Shown here piece by piece: positions 55,805 through 64,000 of a stretch of 64,000 bases of DNA. Source of the DNA: Pirellulales bacterium (GTDB taxonomy: Bacteria; Planctomycetota; Planctomycetia; Pirellulales; Lacipirellulaceae); assembly GCA_028279215.1 (NCBI GenBank), contig JANQOF010000068.1, forward strand, positions 1 to 64,000, in the 5' to 3' direction. The stretch's first letter is position 1. Each line of letters opens with the position of its first letter. Position numbers and translations under genes: made by a program. A model generated the notes under the pieces. It ran no database searches, had not been told where the DNA came from, and saw only the letters and a program-made list of their open reading frames with translations.

Positions 55805-56818
55805 CTACCCTCCTATTTGATACATGGCCCGCTGTGGCCGTAGGAATGCCTCGTTGTCGATCCCATGGCCGGGCTTCTTCGCTGCAATGCACTCTCGCAC
55901 CAGTTGGAAGATTTCCTCGTCGGTGCCGCCGCTGCGGATGAGCTTACGCGCGTCCGCTTCGGTGGTGCTGAACAAACAGTTGCGCACCTGACCTTCGGCG
56001 GTCAATCGCAACCGATCACATGCCCCGCAGAACGGTTCGCTCACTGGGTTGATGAAGCCGACCGTGCCGCGACCTTCGACGAAACGATAGTCCACCGCCG
56101 GCTGACTTGGATCGCTTCGCTCGAGAGGTTCCAGGCGTCCGAGCGACTGCTCGATAATCTCGCGAATCCGCTCGCCCGTCAGCACCTGGTCGTCGGTCCA
56201 CTGCGCGTCGGCATCGAGCGGCATGAACTCGATGAACCGCATCTGCAGCCCGCGCTCGATGGCGAACTCAACCATCGGCACCACTTCGTCCTCGGTTTGA
56301 TGGCGGATGGCGAGTGCGTTCAGGCGAATCCGCGTGAAACCGGCATGCTGCGCCGCGTCGATGCCCGCGAGCACGCGATCGAGTCCTTGACGGCGAGTCA
56401 TCTGTTCGAACTTTGCGGCATCGAGCGTGTCGAGGCTGATGTTCAACCGGTCGAGGCCAGCCTCTCTGAGCGGCGCTGCATGCTCGTCGAGCAGCATGCC
56501 GTTGGTCGTGAGCGCGACTTCCTCGACGCCCGAGACTGCCGCCAACTTGCCGACGAGCGTCGGCAATTCCGATCGCACCAATGGTTCGCCACCCGTAATG
56601 CGAACCCGCGACACACCCATCGCCGCGGTGACGCGGACAAATCGCTCGATCTCTTCGAACGAGAGAATCTCGCTCCGCGGCAGGAAGCGAACCTCCTTCG
56701 CGGGCATGCAGTAGAAGCACCGAATGTTGCACCGATCGGTCACACTCAACCTAAGACTGGTGTGCCGCCGGCCAAACGAGTCGAAGAGCGGTTCGTGTTG
56801 GCTAGGGTCATTGCTCAC
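55805..56818 (-). CDS. moaA: GTP 3',8-cyclase MoaA
   Basis: 337-aa radical-SAM enzyme starting molybdenum-cofactor synthesis from GTP. The first cluster is CNIRCFYC (C30, C34, C37); the second is in PFCGACDRLRLTAEGQVRNCLF. The protein ends in GG, the conserved MoaA C-terminus. It is preceded 9 bp upstream by moaE on the same strand, so the two are one transcript. Confidence 0.96.
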   Translation of the reverse strand: MSNDPSQHEPLFDSFGRRHTSLRLSVTDRCNIRCFYCMPAKEVRFLPRSEILSFEEIERFVRVTAAMGVSRVRITGGEPLVRSELPTLVGKLAAVSGVEEVALTTNGMLLDEHAAPLREAGLDRLNISLDTLDAAKFEQMTRRQGLDRVLAGIDAAQHAGFTRIRLNALAIRHQTEDEVVPMVEFAIERGLQMRFIEFMPLDADAQWTDDQVLTGERIREIIEQSLGRLEPLERSDPSQPAVDYRFVEGRGTVGFINPVSEPFCGACDRLRLTAEGQVRNCLFSTTEADARKLIRSGGTDEEIFQLVRECIAAKKPGHGIDNEAFLRPQRAMYQIGG

Positions 56819-56827
56819 TTGAGGCTC

Positions 56828-57271
56828 TTATCTCTGCTCGCGCTTCGTTTCGCGGCGCGGCTTAAGCGTATGCACCCACTCAGCATTGCCATCGGCAAAA
56901 TGTTCCTGCTTCCAAATTGGCACGTCTTGCTTGAGCGTATCGATCAGCCACTCGCCGGCTTCGAACGCGGTGCGCCGATGGGCGCTGCTCACCACCACGG
57001 CCACGCTCGCCTCCGACACCGGAACTTCGCCCAATCGATGGACAATCTGGCATTCCACCAAAGGCCACCGTTTGCGGGCGGCAGCTTCCAACTCGGCCAG
57101 TCCGAATTCGGCCATCGACTCGTACGCTTCGTACTCGAGCCGCTCGGTCTCTCGCTCGCCGGTGAACTGTCGTGTGACGCCGACAAACGCCACCACCGCC
57201 CCGGCCGCCGGCTGACTGGCAGCGGCAACTAGTTCGTTGACGTCGATCGGTTTTTGGGTGAGGGCGACCAT
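56828..57271 (-). CDS. moaE: Molybdopterin synthase catalytic subunit MoaE
   Basis: About 147 aa from ATG 57271. GAVVAFVGVTRQFTGERE opens the fold, and the active-site region reads SSAHRRTAFEAGEWLIDTLK then VPIWKQEHFADG, with the conserved lysines. It adds sulfur from MoaD to precursor Z. moaA follows 9 bp on; moaD is 870 bp away on the same strand, with a gene of opposite strand between. Confidence 0.94.
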   Translation of the reverse strand: MVALTQKPIDVNELVAAASQPAAGAVVAFVGVTRQFTGERETERLEYEAYESMAEFGLAELEAAARKRWPLVECQIVHRLGEVPVSEASVAVVVSSAHRRTAFEAGEWLIDTLKQDVPIWKQEHFADGNAEWVHTLKPRRETKREQR

Positions 57272-57706
57272 TCTCGCTGAGTTTTTTCCCAAACTACGCA
57301 CAAACGATTCGCTGTGCATTTACTCCGCTGGCCCGGACGGAGGCAATTCTAGTTTCTGTCGTGTTTTGCAGGCAAAAGCAATCGTGGCATGGATCGAACA
57401 GCTCGTCGTTTTTTCCTAGGTGTCGGAATCAGTGTGCAATTACTTGCGCCGCGCGCCATTGAACGCTGGGACTTGATGGGCTCCACGAAACGAGCCCACA
57501 CCCCTTTGCGAACCACTATTAGATCATACTAAGCGACGTTTTCTACCGCGAAATTTGGCCGCGCTGGGGTTCGACACAAAAGCGCAGAGTGGCAAAGACG
57601 CGCGGGGGAGGAGCTCCGGAGCGCATCTTGGCAGTCACTCTGTGCGTCGCTACGCTAGCTTGACTTCCACTACGCCAGCCAAGCGACCAGTTGAGACGTT
57701 AGACAC
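57272..57706. other. Intergenic region with an inverted repeat
   Basis: 435 bp between moaE and the small membrane gene. GCGCAGAGTG (57582-57591) pairs with CACTCTGTGC (57636-57645), one mismatch, over a 44-bp gap. Nothing else recognised. Confidence 0.4.
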
Positions 57707-58102
57707 ATGATCCGTCGCTTTCAACACGTTCACAACAAGCTTGGGTTCGGCGCTACATGGCGACTGTTGTTGCTTGCCGGAGGCATGATTGTTTTCTCCG
57801 CCACTGGCGTGTTGGCATTTCGGAGCTACCGAGAGGTCGTCGTGACCGTTGGGAGCCTTGCTGTTGGGTACTTGCTCCGTCATCGGATCAGCCCCTACAT
57901 AGTGCGCCGCCCAAAGATTCTCAACTACTTACTAGTCGCTTACATGTTGTTACTGGGATTCTGTTGGTACAGCGATTGGTCGCCGCCGACCGAGCTGACT
58001 ATCATCAATGCCGCGACAGCAATCCTCTTCAACCTTCAGTTTTGGACGTGGTCGGACCCGGCCGTTCAGCGCTTTGAGGATGTCCCGATTAAATGGCGGT
58101 AA
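57707..58102 (+). CDS. Small membrane protein of unknown function
   Basis: 131 aa with three to four hydrophobic helices (about 19-37, 45-57, 72-85, 95-110). No motif is recognised and no signal for a ribosome-binding site is visible, so confidence is moderate. It is the only plus-strand gene among the minus-strand moa genes and separates moaE from moaD, which hints at insertion after the cluster formed. Confidence 0.5.
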   Translation: MIRRFQHVHNKLGFGATWRLLLLAGGMIVFSATGVLAFRSYREVVVTVGSLAVGYLLRHRISPYIVRRPKILNYLLVAYMLLLGFCWYSDWSPPTELTIINAATAILFNLQFWTWSDPAVQRFEDVPIKWR

Positions 58103-58138
58103 CGGTCGCAGTTTGTGAACAATTGCCTTCGAGATCGT

Positions 58139-58384
58139 CTAACCCCCGCTCACCGGCGGAATCAGCGCCACCTCACCGGCGACCTCTACTGGCGACTGCA
58201 AATCCACAAATTCCCCATCCACCGCCAAACGGCTTGAAGCAAGCGCTGCACTCGCGGTGGGAATCTCAACCTCAAGTGCAGCCAGCAAGCCGGCGTACGT
58301 AGCGCCGTCGGGCAGGTCGATCGTCACGCGATCGCTGTCCGCCGCCTCGCGGACGCCGGCGAAGAGGAGCACTTCAATCCTCAT
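58139..58384 (-). CDS. moaD: Molybdopterin synthase sulfur carrier MoaD
   Basis: 81-aa ubiquitin-like protein that ends in GG (PPVSGG), the site of thiocarboxylation. The opening VLLFAGVREAADSDRVTIDLPDGATY and late VDGEFVDLQ ... VALIPPVSGG are standard MoaD. Its partner MoaE is encoded nearby on the same strand. It starts 46 bp downstream of the FAD/Fe-S oxidase gene. Confidence 0.92.
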   Translation of the reverse strand: MRIEVLLFAGVREAADSDRVTIDLPDGATYAGLLAALEVEIPTASAALASSRLAVDGEFVDLQSPVEVAGEVALIPPVSGG

Positions 58385-58430
58385 TTCGAGTGATCCAACA
58401 TATGGGTCATCGCAGATTCGCTATTGGTCA

Positions 58431-61400
58431 TCACCCGACAGCCGGCGCGTGCGGCGCGGCGTTGAATGGGACAGGTGGGGCCATCAAACCGTACGCCGCC
58501 GCCAGCACCTTAATCGGGTGCACCGTGGGCTTGTGCGTGCCACCGTCGATTTGCATGGCGCAGGTGCTGCACTCTGTCATCGCGGCATGGTAGGGGCCGT
58601 CGCGAACCTCGCTAATGAGTGGTAGCCCGATACGCAAACTGGTGCGGTAGTTGCGACGCTTGAGTCCCCAAGTGCCTGCCATACCACTGCAACCTTTCTC
58701 GATGCTGTGCACTTTGAGGCCCGGCACCAGTCGCAGCAAGTTGACGCTCGGCGTACCAACCTCGAGCGCCCGCAAGTGGCACGGAGTGTGGTGAGCGATT
58801 TCGTATTCTTGCGGTTGGAAGTCGAGTTGCAGCCCGCCTCGTTGGTGGAGCGTCCACAGGTAGTGGCAGGCGTCCATCGTATTCTCGGCCACCAGGCGAA
58901 TGTCTTCGTCGTCGCCAAGCATCGAAGGATACTCGCGGGTGATGGCCAAGACGGCGGTAGGCTCGGTGCAAACCACCTTAAATCCTAGTCGCACGGCTTC
59001 GACCAAAGACGCGACGTTGCGATGCGCGAGCCGTCGCGCGTGGTCGAGCGACCCGCCAACGATCAGCGGCATGCCCGAGTGCCGCTGACTGGGCGGCACG
59101 TACACTTCGACGCCATTGTGATCGAGCACCTTCAGCAGCGACTCAGCGAGCTCGGTATCGAATAAGTTGGCATAGGTGTCGACAAATACCGCCACCCGGT
59201 GCGGCGCGTCGGCATCGAGACGTTCAAGTTTGCCCCGTCCAACGGTGTTGAGGAACGGCCGCCGGGCAAGCTTGGGCAGCGCACGCGCTTGACTGATGCC
59301 CAATATCTTCTCCATCAGCCAGCGCGCCTGACGGTTCTTGAACAGCCAGTTCGACAATCGTGGCATACGCGAAGCCATGTGCGTTAGCATGTCGACCCGT
59401 GCATTCAGCCAATCGTGCACGTTGTGGCCGTTGTTGCCTACGTACTCGGCTTTGGCCTCGACCATGAGCCGCGGGATGTCGACGTTGGCGGGGCACTCGA
59501 TGCGGCACATGTGGCAATGAAAGCAGAGGTCAGCCACTTCCTTCGACGCTTCCTGCAGCGTCGTGTCCGGCGGCAACTGCCCCGTGAGTACCGCCCGCAT
59601 CAGATTGGCCTTGGCCCGGGGCGAAGCCTCCTCGCGCGGGGCGACGCGGTTCACAGGGCACATCCGGGTACCCACCGCACGGGTGCGACATGCCGCGCAA
59701 CCGTTGCAAGTGCGGGCGGTATGGGCTACTTGATCGACGTCCCAATCGAGTTGCAACTCGACCAATTGCCCTGCCGCACTGGTTCGCGGTTCCGCTTCGT
59801 TTGGATCGCTGTTGTCCGAGGGCTGAGGACTGTCGACTTCGGGAACCACCTGCCGCATGTGGTGAATCATCCGCGCGCCGGCCTCTGGCACCACCTTGCC
59901 GGGATTGAGAACGCCTCCAGAATCGAAAACACGTTTGATCTCGCGGAACACATTGACCAGTGGGCCGTACTGCCCGGTGACAAACGGCGTGCGGCTGAGC
60001 CCATCGCCATGTTCGCCGCTAATCGTGCCGCCCAAGAGCCACACTTTTTCGTACAGCTCGCTGGCAATTCGTTCCATCCGGCCTTTCTCGTTGGGATTCG
60101 CCAAATCGAGGAACGGTCGGACGTGCAATTGCCCGTGACCCGCGTGCCCGAATACGCTGGCGATCACCTGTTCGCGCTTGAAGACCTCCTGCATATGACG
60201 GAAGAACACGGGAAGCGCGGCGACCGGCAACGCCATGTCCTCTACGAACGGAATCGGACGACGAACTCCCTGCAGCCGGTAAAGCGTAGGCACGAACCGT
60301 TTGGCAAGCTGCCAACAGAGTTCCGCATCGGCCGGGTCTTGCGCCACTTGCGCGCCGGCTGCCAATCGTGTAGTAACCGTGGCGTGCCGGACCGTGGTGC
60401 TGAGCTTGTTCTCGACTTCCTCTGCCGACTCGCCCGAGTGCTCGACCATGAGCACCGCCTCGGCAGCGCCTGGGATTAGTAGTTCGTACCGCACATCAAG
60501 CTCGCGGGCAAGACTTAGGTGCCGGCGATCCATCAGATCGCAAGCCGAGGGCTCGAACGTTAGCACTTCCTGCGCAGCGCGGGCGGCCTTATCGAGACTG
60601 TCGAAGATCAATAGCACCACGCCGGTATGCGCGGGCAGCGTGTCGGTGCCCACCACCAACTCGGTGGTGAGTGCCAATGTGCCTTCGCTGCCGACCAACA
60701 GCCTGGCTAGATCGAGTTGGCCATCGACCAGTACATCACGCAGGTGATAGCCGCTGCAGTTCACTGCGCTATGGATGCTGGTAGACTCGACTTGCTCCCG
60801 ATGCCGCTCGATGATGGCGGCCACCGTCCAAACAATGTGCGACAGACGTTCGGCCTCGGTGGGTGTATCCGAGAGCTGCGGTTGCGTCGGTGGCACTAGG
60901 TGCTTGCCGGCATCGATCAACGTACCGTCAGCCAACACCACCCGCATCTTTTGAATGTGGTCGCGCGGTGCTCCATATCGGAGGAAGTGGCTGCCGGTAG
61001 AGTTCGTTGCAGCCACTCCACCCATAGTGGTGACGTGCGACATGGCCGGGTCGGGGCCAAACACACGATTGTGGGTGGCCAGCAGCCGATTGAGTTCGCC
61101 GTGCACTACGCCAGCCTGGACGCGAACCGTATCGGTACGCAACTGCAAGACGCGACGCAAGTACCGCGAGAAATCGACCACTACGCCCCGCCCTAATGCC
61201 GCGCCAGCTACACTACTGCCGCCGCCGCGGGCATGAACCGGCAAGCCGTTCTCGCTGGCGTAGCGCGCGGTGGCCTGCACGTCGGCGGTCGACTTAGGTC
61301 GCACGACTGCCTGCGGACGAACTTCATACACGCTCGCATCGGTAGCGTAGAGTTGAGCGGCGGTATCGTCGCACCGCACGTCGCCCGCCACTAGGCCACG

Positions 61401-61436
61401 TAAATCTTCTTCGATGCGTTGCCGTTCTGGGTCCAT
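58431..61436 (-). CDS. FAD-binding and Fe-S (CCG-type) oxidoreductase
   Basis: 1001 aa. An N-terminal FAD-binding PCMH domain (VVRPKSTADVQATARYA, ARGGGSSVAGAALGRGVVVDF) is followed by an FAD-oxidase C domain (GEHGDGLSRTPFVTGQYG, GVLNPGKVV). Then come two ferredoxin-like clusters (CNGCAACRTRAVGTRMCPV and CFHCHMCRIECPANVD) and CCG-type segments (HTPCHLRALEVG, CSGMAGTWG). This is the single-chain D-lactate/glycolate dehydrogenase-like architecture. It would oxidise a 2-hydroxyacid and pass electrons to the membrane chain. The substrate is not determined. It precedes moaD on the same strand. Confidence 0.9.
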   Translation of the reverse strand: MDPERQRIEEDLRGLVAGDVRCDDTAAQLYATDASVYEVRPQAVVRPKSTADVQATARYASENGLPVHARGGGSSVAGAALGRGVVVDFSRYLRRVLQLRTDTVRVQAGVVHGELNRLLATHNRVFGPDPAMSHVTTMGGVAATNSTGSHFLRYGAPRDHIQKMRVVLADGTLIDAGKHLVPPTQPQLSDTPTEAERLSHIVWTVAAIIERHREQVESTSIHSAVNCSGYHLRDVLVDGQLDLARLLVGSEGTLALTTELVVGTDTLPAHTGVVLLIFDSLDKAARAAQEVLTFEPSACDLMDRRHLSLARELDVRYELLIPGAAEAVLMVEHSGESAEEVENKLSTTVRHATVTTRLAAGAQVAQDPADAELCWQLAKRFVPTLYRLQGVRRPIPFVEDMALPVAALPVFFRHMQEVFKREQVIASVFGHAGHGQLHVRPFLDLANPNEKGRMERIASELYEKVWLLGGTISGEHGDGLSRTPFVTGQYGPLVNVFREIKRVFDSGGVLNPGKVVPEAGARMIHHMRQVVPEVDSPQPSDNSDPNEAEPRTSAAGQLVELQLDWDVDQVAHTARTCNGCAACRTRAVGTRMCPVNRVAPREEASPRAKANLMRAVLTGQLPPDTTLQEASKEVADLCFHCHMCRIECPANVDIPRLMVEAKAEYVGNNGHNVHDWLNARVDMLTHMASRMPRLSNWLFKNRQARWLMEKILGISQARALPKLARRPFLNTVGRGKLERLDADAPHRVAVFVDTYANLFDTELAESLLKVLDHNGVEVYVPPSQRHSGMPLIVGGSLDHARRLAHRNVASLVEAVRLGFKVVCTEPTAVLAITREYPSMLGDDEDIRLVAENTMDACHYLWTLHQRGGLQLDFQPQEYEIAHHTPCHLRALEVGTPSVNLLRLVPGLKVHSIEKGCSGMAGTWGLKRRNYRTSLRIGLPLISEVRDGPYHAAMTECSTCAMQIDGGTHKPTVHPIKVLAAAYGLMAPPVPFNAAPHAPAVG

Positions 61437-61440
61437 GGGG

Positions 61441-61533
61441 CAGTAGTGGCAAGTGGCGAAGGACTAGTGGCGAGTAATAATCAGTGGCAAAGGTGGCTCA
61501 TCGCTTGCGGCCACTCGCCACTGGCCACTACCG
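61441..61533. repeat. Nested inverted repeat between folE and the oxidase gene
   Basis: CAGTAGTGGCAAGTGGCGA (61441-61459) pairs with the complement of 61515-61533 with two mismatches in 19 positions. Inside it, AGTGGCGAGT (61466-61475) pairs with ACTCGCCACT (61513-61522). AGTGGC words recur within. A large stem is possible in either strand. Confidence 0.55.
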
Positions 61534-61534
61534 C

Positions 61535-62197
61535 CTATCCACCATAAATCAGATTCATTACTTCCGAGCGGCTCGATAGGTTGGATCGGAATAAGCCCTT
61601 CATCGCCGACGTGACGCACAAGCTGCCTGGTTTGCGGACTCCGCGAATGGTCATGCACGAGTGCGTCGCTTCTATCACCACGGCAACGCCTTTGACGTCA
61701 AGCTCCTCGATCAGCAGGTTGGCGATCGACTCAGTCATCCGTTCTTGTACTTGCGGCCGCTTCGACACGACTTCCACGACGCGGGCCAGCTTGCTCAGTC
61801 CCACGACGCGTCCGTTGGGAACGTAGCCGATGTGCGCTTTTCCAGTGAACGGCAGCATGTGGTGCTCGCACATGCTATTGAAGCTGATGTCGCGAACCAG
61901 CACTAATTCGTCGTACTCTTCTGTGAAGAACTTCTGCAAGTGCTGACGCGGATCGTCGTGCAGACCACTAAACAACTCAGCGTACATCCGAGCCACGCGC
62001 GACGGAGTCTCGAGGAGCCCCTCGCGGTCGGGGTCTTCGCCCACGGCGGCCAGGATCTCGCGTACAGCCCGCTCGATGCGGGGCAGATCGACGTCTGTCA
62101 CTACGCTTGGTTCAAGTTCGGCGGTCTCGCCATCGAGCGAGCCAGTTTCGCTTGCAGTTTGCACGTTGGTTCCTTGTGGGGACGGTGATGGTCGCAA
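61535..62197 (-). CDS. folE: GTP cyclohydrolase I
   Basis: 220 aa. Zinc and GTP sites are intact: [20 protein letters not shown] and the later [15 protein letters not shown]. The enzyme makes 7,8-dihydroneopterin triphosphate for folate and pterins. An N-terminal tail of about 35 residues precedes the fold. It follows the Lon-domain gene on the same strand (66 bp apart). Confidence 0.95.
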   Translation of the reverse strand: MRPSPSPQGTNVQTASETGSLDGETAELEPSVVTDVDLPRIERAVREILAAVGEDPDREGLLETPSRVARMYAELFSGLHDDPRQHLQKFFTEEYDELVLVRDISFNSMCEHHMLPFTGKAHIGYVPNGRVVGLSKLARVVEVVSKRPQVQERMTESIANLLIEELDVKGVAVVIEATHSCMTIRGVRKPGSLCVTSAMKGLFRSNLSSRSEVMNLIYGG

Positions 62198-62263
62198 CCA
62201 AGAAGCGCCGCAGCGCTAGCGCATCGTCAATTATGATCCGAGCACGCTTGAAGCGAAAGGCGG

Positions 62264-62962
62264 CTAGTTAACGCTAAAGGGTGGCGGAAAGTCGCCACGG
62301 GCCGCACAGCGCGGCATCGAAGCGCCAAGCAACTCAAGCAGTTGGTGCGTACGTGCGACCACACACGGCTCGGCCAAGAGGGCGAGTTTCGCCTCCGCCG
62401 GCATGGCCAACGCGTAGGAGACCATGTCCGACAACTGTGCGAGCGGCATCTCGTTATCGAGTAGTTGCGAAAGCGAAGCAGGCGCGTCGCCCTTCGCAAT
62501 CGATGCGTCAAACGCCTCCACCAAGCGCCGCCGCAAATCGATTGCTTCGTCATTGTCTGCCGACGGACAAATGTCGGCGACAATCTCGGCTTTAGCCTGT
62601 CGGAAGCTTCGCAGCGGATCGAGTTCCTCATCGATTCGCAGGCGGGCGACGCCCATTAACAACAAATTAAAGCATCCATCGGGCAGCTTGTTGTGGAGTA
62701 CGACTTTGCCCAGGCACGCCCACGGCTCAACCGGCGGACGCCCCGCGTAATCGGGTTCCCAACCGGGCTTGAGCACCGGCATGGCGATCAACCGATCGGT
62801 CGCCACTGCGTCCTGCATCAGCTCGCGGTATCGCTCTTCGAAAACGTGCAGCGGCTGCACCACGTGCGGGAACATTACCAGATTGGGGATGGGGAACATC
62901 CTCACGGTGCCCGAGAACTCAGTGGCGTCGAATTCAACGTGTTCGAAATCGGCAGGGTTCAT
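62264..62962 (-). CDS. LON-substrate-binding-domain protein
   Basis: 232 aa containing only the N-terminal LON (substrate-binding) domain: VRMFPIPNLVMFPHVVQPLHVFEERYRELMQDA, then GCFNLLLMGVARLRIDEEL. No ATPase or protease domain follows. Stand-alone LON-domain proteins are widespread but uncharacterised. Some eukaryotic relatives (cereblon type) act in ubiquitin ligases. It lies upstream of folE on the same strand. Confidence 0.87.
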   Translation of the reverse strand: MNPADFEHVEFDATEFSGTVRMFPIPNLVMFPHVVQPLHVFEERYRELMQDAVATDRLIAMPVLKPGWEPDYAGRPPVEPWACLGKVVLHNKLPDGCFNLLLMGVARLRIDEELDPLRSFRQAKAEIVADICPSADNDEAIDLRRRLVEAFDASIAKGDAPASLSQLLDNEMPLAQLSDMVSYALAMPAEAKLALLAEPCVVARTHQLLELLGASMPRCAARGDFPPPFSVN

Positions 62963-63115
62963 CCGTTGCGTTCACCAGTAGTGCGAGTTGGAATGGCGCC
63001 GGCGTCGTCTGCCCCTAAGTGCATCATAGACCAGTAGCCCGAATAGGATAGGGTTTTGACCACCAACGAGGCGAAATCTGGGCAGAAACCGCGTCGTTTG
63101 TGCCCAAATTCAAAG

Positions 63116-63156
63116 CGGGCTAAACCGCAAGCCCCCGTGGCCTGCGGCTTAGCCCG
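63116..63156. repeat. REP-like hairpin with 14-bp stem
   Basis: CGGGCTAAACCGCA (63116-63129) pairs with TGCGGCTTAGCCCG (63143-63156), one mismatch, loop AGCCCCCGTGGCC. The loop can itself pair. It lies between the BI-1 stop and the LON-domain gene, suiting a terminator or repetitive extragenic palindrome. Similar GGGCTAAGCC words are known to recur in planctomycete genomes. Confidence 0.6.
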
Positions 63157-63184
63157 ATGATCCTATCAAAAGCAACTTCGCCGG

Positions 63185-63943
63185 TTAGCGCCGACTGGAA
63201 GCTGCCAAGACGATTTGCAGTATGTACCAAAACAACAGTGCGACCGAGGCGAACAATGCCAGCGACGCGGCTACATGCTGCGTGGTGCGGTAATGATGTA
63301 GAACGTTGGATGTGTCGTAAAGGACGTAACCCGAAGCCAGCACTACCATGGCAATCGGAAACCACAACCCGGAAAGTATTCCTGGGAAAATGAAGCTCGC
63401 GATGATGCACCCAAACGCAAGCATGGCGCCGATGGCCAGGGCTGGCGCGAGGAACGAGAAGTCGGCTTTCGTCAGAAACACACCGGCCGTGAGCCCCGCA
63501 AACACGAAAAATGTCAGCACACCGGCAACCGCAATTGGACCGAATTCGTACCCACCGATCGGAGTTACATATTGATTAGCAATCCACAGTAGTGGAGCCA
63601 GGAAGATCGACTGGGCAAACACATAGAGCCCTAGGCCCATGTACTGCTTGCTGACGCTCACTTCGGACTGGGCCCAGTGGTTTGCGATGTACCCGGTGAT
63701 GACAAACCCGCCGAACATGACCAGCATCCAGAATGAACCGAGCAGCTGTGGCATGTAGGTATTCATTTGCTCGGCGAACACGTTGAAGTAAATAAACTCC
63801 AACGTCACCAACGCATACACGGCCAGCATCAAGTGCATGTAGGTCCGCTTGATGAACGCCAAGCGGTCGGTGGCGGGGGCGTCGGCGGCGATGGTGCCGA
63901 ACGACGCGTACGGGTTCGACGCTTGGAAGTCGGCTTGGCTCAT
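63185..63943 (-). CDS. Bax inhibitor-1/YccA-family membrane protein
   Basis: 252 aa with seven membrane helices. The first begins near RTYMHLMLAVYALVTLEF, and the last ends at FWYILQIVLA. The conserved acidic residue of the family's pH-sensing calcium leak lies in VLYDTSNVLHH. Bacterial BI-1 homologues (YetJ, YccA) move Ca2+ or inhibit FtsH. A 16-bp palindrome GGCGAATCGATTCGCC (63970-63985) lies just upstream. Confidence 0.9.
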   Translation of the reverse strand: MSQADFQASNPYASFGTIAADAPATDRLAFIKRTYMHLMLAVYALVTLEFIYFNVFAEQMNTYMPQLLGSFWMLVMFGGFVITGYIANHWAQSEVSVSKQYMGLGLYVFAQSIFLAPLLWIANQYVTPIGGYEFGPIAVAGVLTFFVFAGLTAGVFLTKADFSFLAPALAIGAMLAFGCIIASFIFPGILSGLWFPIAMVVLASGYVLYDTSNVLHHYRTTQHVAASLALFASVALLFWYILQIVLAASSRR

Positions 63944-63969
63944 GGTAAAGGGTCTCCGATATTATGGGG

Positions 63970-63985
63970 GGCGAATCGATTCGCC
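63970..63985. promoter_or_regulatory. 16-bp palindrome upstream of the BI-1 gene
   Basis: GGCGAATCGATTCGCC is a perfect palindrome 27 bp before the start codon. On the minus strand it falls just upstream of CATAAT (63961-63966), a possible -10. An operator is possible, but the sequence may also be a dispersed repeat. Confidence 0.35.
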
Positions 63986-64000
63986 ATACAAATTGCGCCG

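Noticed and set aside
55865..57232. 455-codon plus-strand open frame opposite moaA and moaE
   Set aside because: Antisense shadow of two well-defined Mo-cofactor genes; no domain.
57582..57645. Possible tRNA-like or structured RNA around the GGTTCGAC word upstream of the small membrane gene
   Set aside because: No acceptor stem, D-arm or anticodon arm can be drawn; only a loose inverted repeat remains.
1..64000. tRNA, rRNA, CRISPR array, RNase P RNA, tmRNA, known riboswitch
   Set aside because: I looked for T-loop words, direct repeats with regular spacers and conserved RNA motifs and found none that hold up by eye. A covariance-model search would be decisive.

Overview
The window reads as the chromosome of a planctomycete, most likely of the order Pirellulales. 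The evidence is a DUF1598 secreted protein, TAT-exported Gfo/Idh/MocA oxidoreductase, a 72-aa lipoprotein ending in a WFLDQPSHL-type motif, permease-DtxR fusions like those of Chlamydiae (same superphylum), many short GC-rich single-gene transcription units on both strands, and G-tract and palindromic repeats between genes. Genus cannot be fixed from sequence alone. I see no rRNA, tRNA, CRISPR array, intact insertion sequence or prophage. These family calls rest on reading motifs, not on database searches.

Left part (0-16 kb): rimO, an IrrE-like protein with a damaged metal motif, a secreted protein of unknown function, a CbiX-type chelatase, an FkbM methyltransferase, a two-gene M16 protease pair behind a LuxR-type regulator, a GNAT enzyme, the binding protein and ATPase of a Mn/Fe-type ABC transporter, a DoxX-like membrane protein with a large insertion, and a TAT-exported oxidoreductase. 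Centre-left (15-27 kb): a glycine-repeat protein, DUF1598, an FHA-GAF-sigma54 activator, VOC, ndk, nfo, an overlapping K+ channel/Ca2+ exchanger pair, and two metal ABC permeases carrying C-terminal DtxR-like domains. The permeases lie 12 kb from their presumed ATPase, on the opposite strand.

Centre (27-43.7 kb): a hydroxyacid dehydrogenase, an RND efflux pair, a sugar-phosphate isomerase-like protein, CHAD, aat, a zinc-ribbon membrane protein ending in a DNA-ligase-like OB domain, htrA, dnaG, rpoD, a C4 zinc-ribbon coiled-coil protein and greA. Right part (43.7-64 kb): a TPR/HEAT secreted protein, moaB, a cytochrome bd-like oxidase made of two CydA-related subunits (one with a heme c domain), an MscS channel, a CoA-binding protein, metB-like, trpS, pyrD, a small lipoprotein, HU, a YkgJ protein, moaA-moaE, moaD, a giant FAD/Fe-S oxidase, folE, a Lon-substrate-domain protein and a Bax-inhibitor-1 homologue.

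Most unusual signals: (1) two inverted copies of a ~223-bp non-coding element at 21976-22199 and 48301-48522, with GTTTTGCCCCA blocks at conserved spacing; (2) a metal importer with repressor-like domains fused to both permeases, plus a 16-bp palindrome sitting on the promoter of the binding-protein/ATPase operon; (3) a membrane protein fusing a zinc ribbon to a ligase-type OB fold; (4) the bd-like oxidase with two CydA-like subunits.
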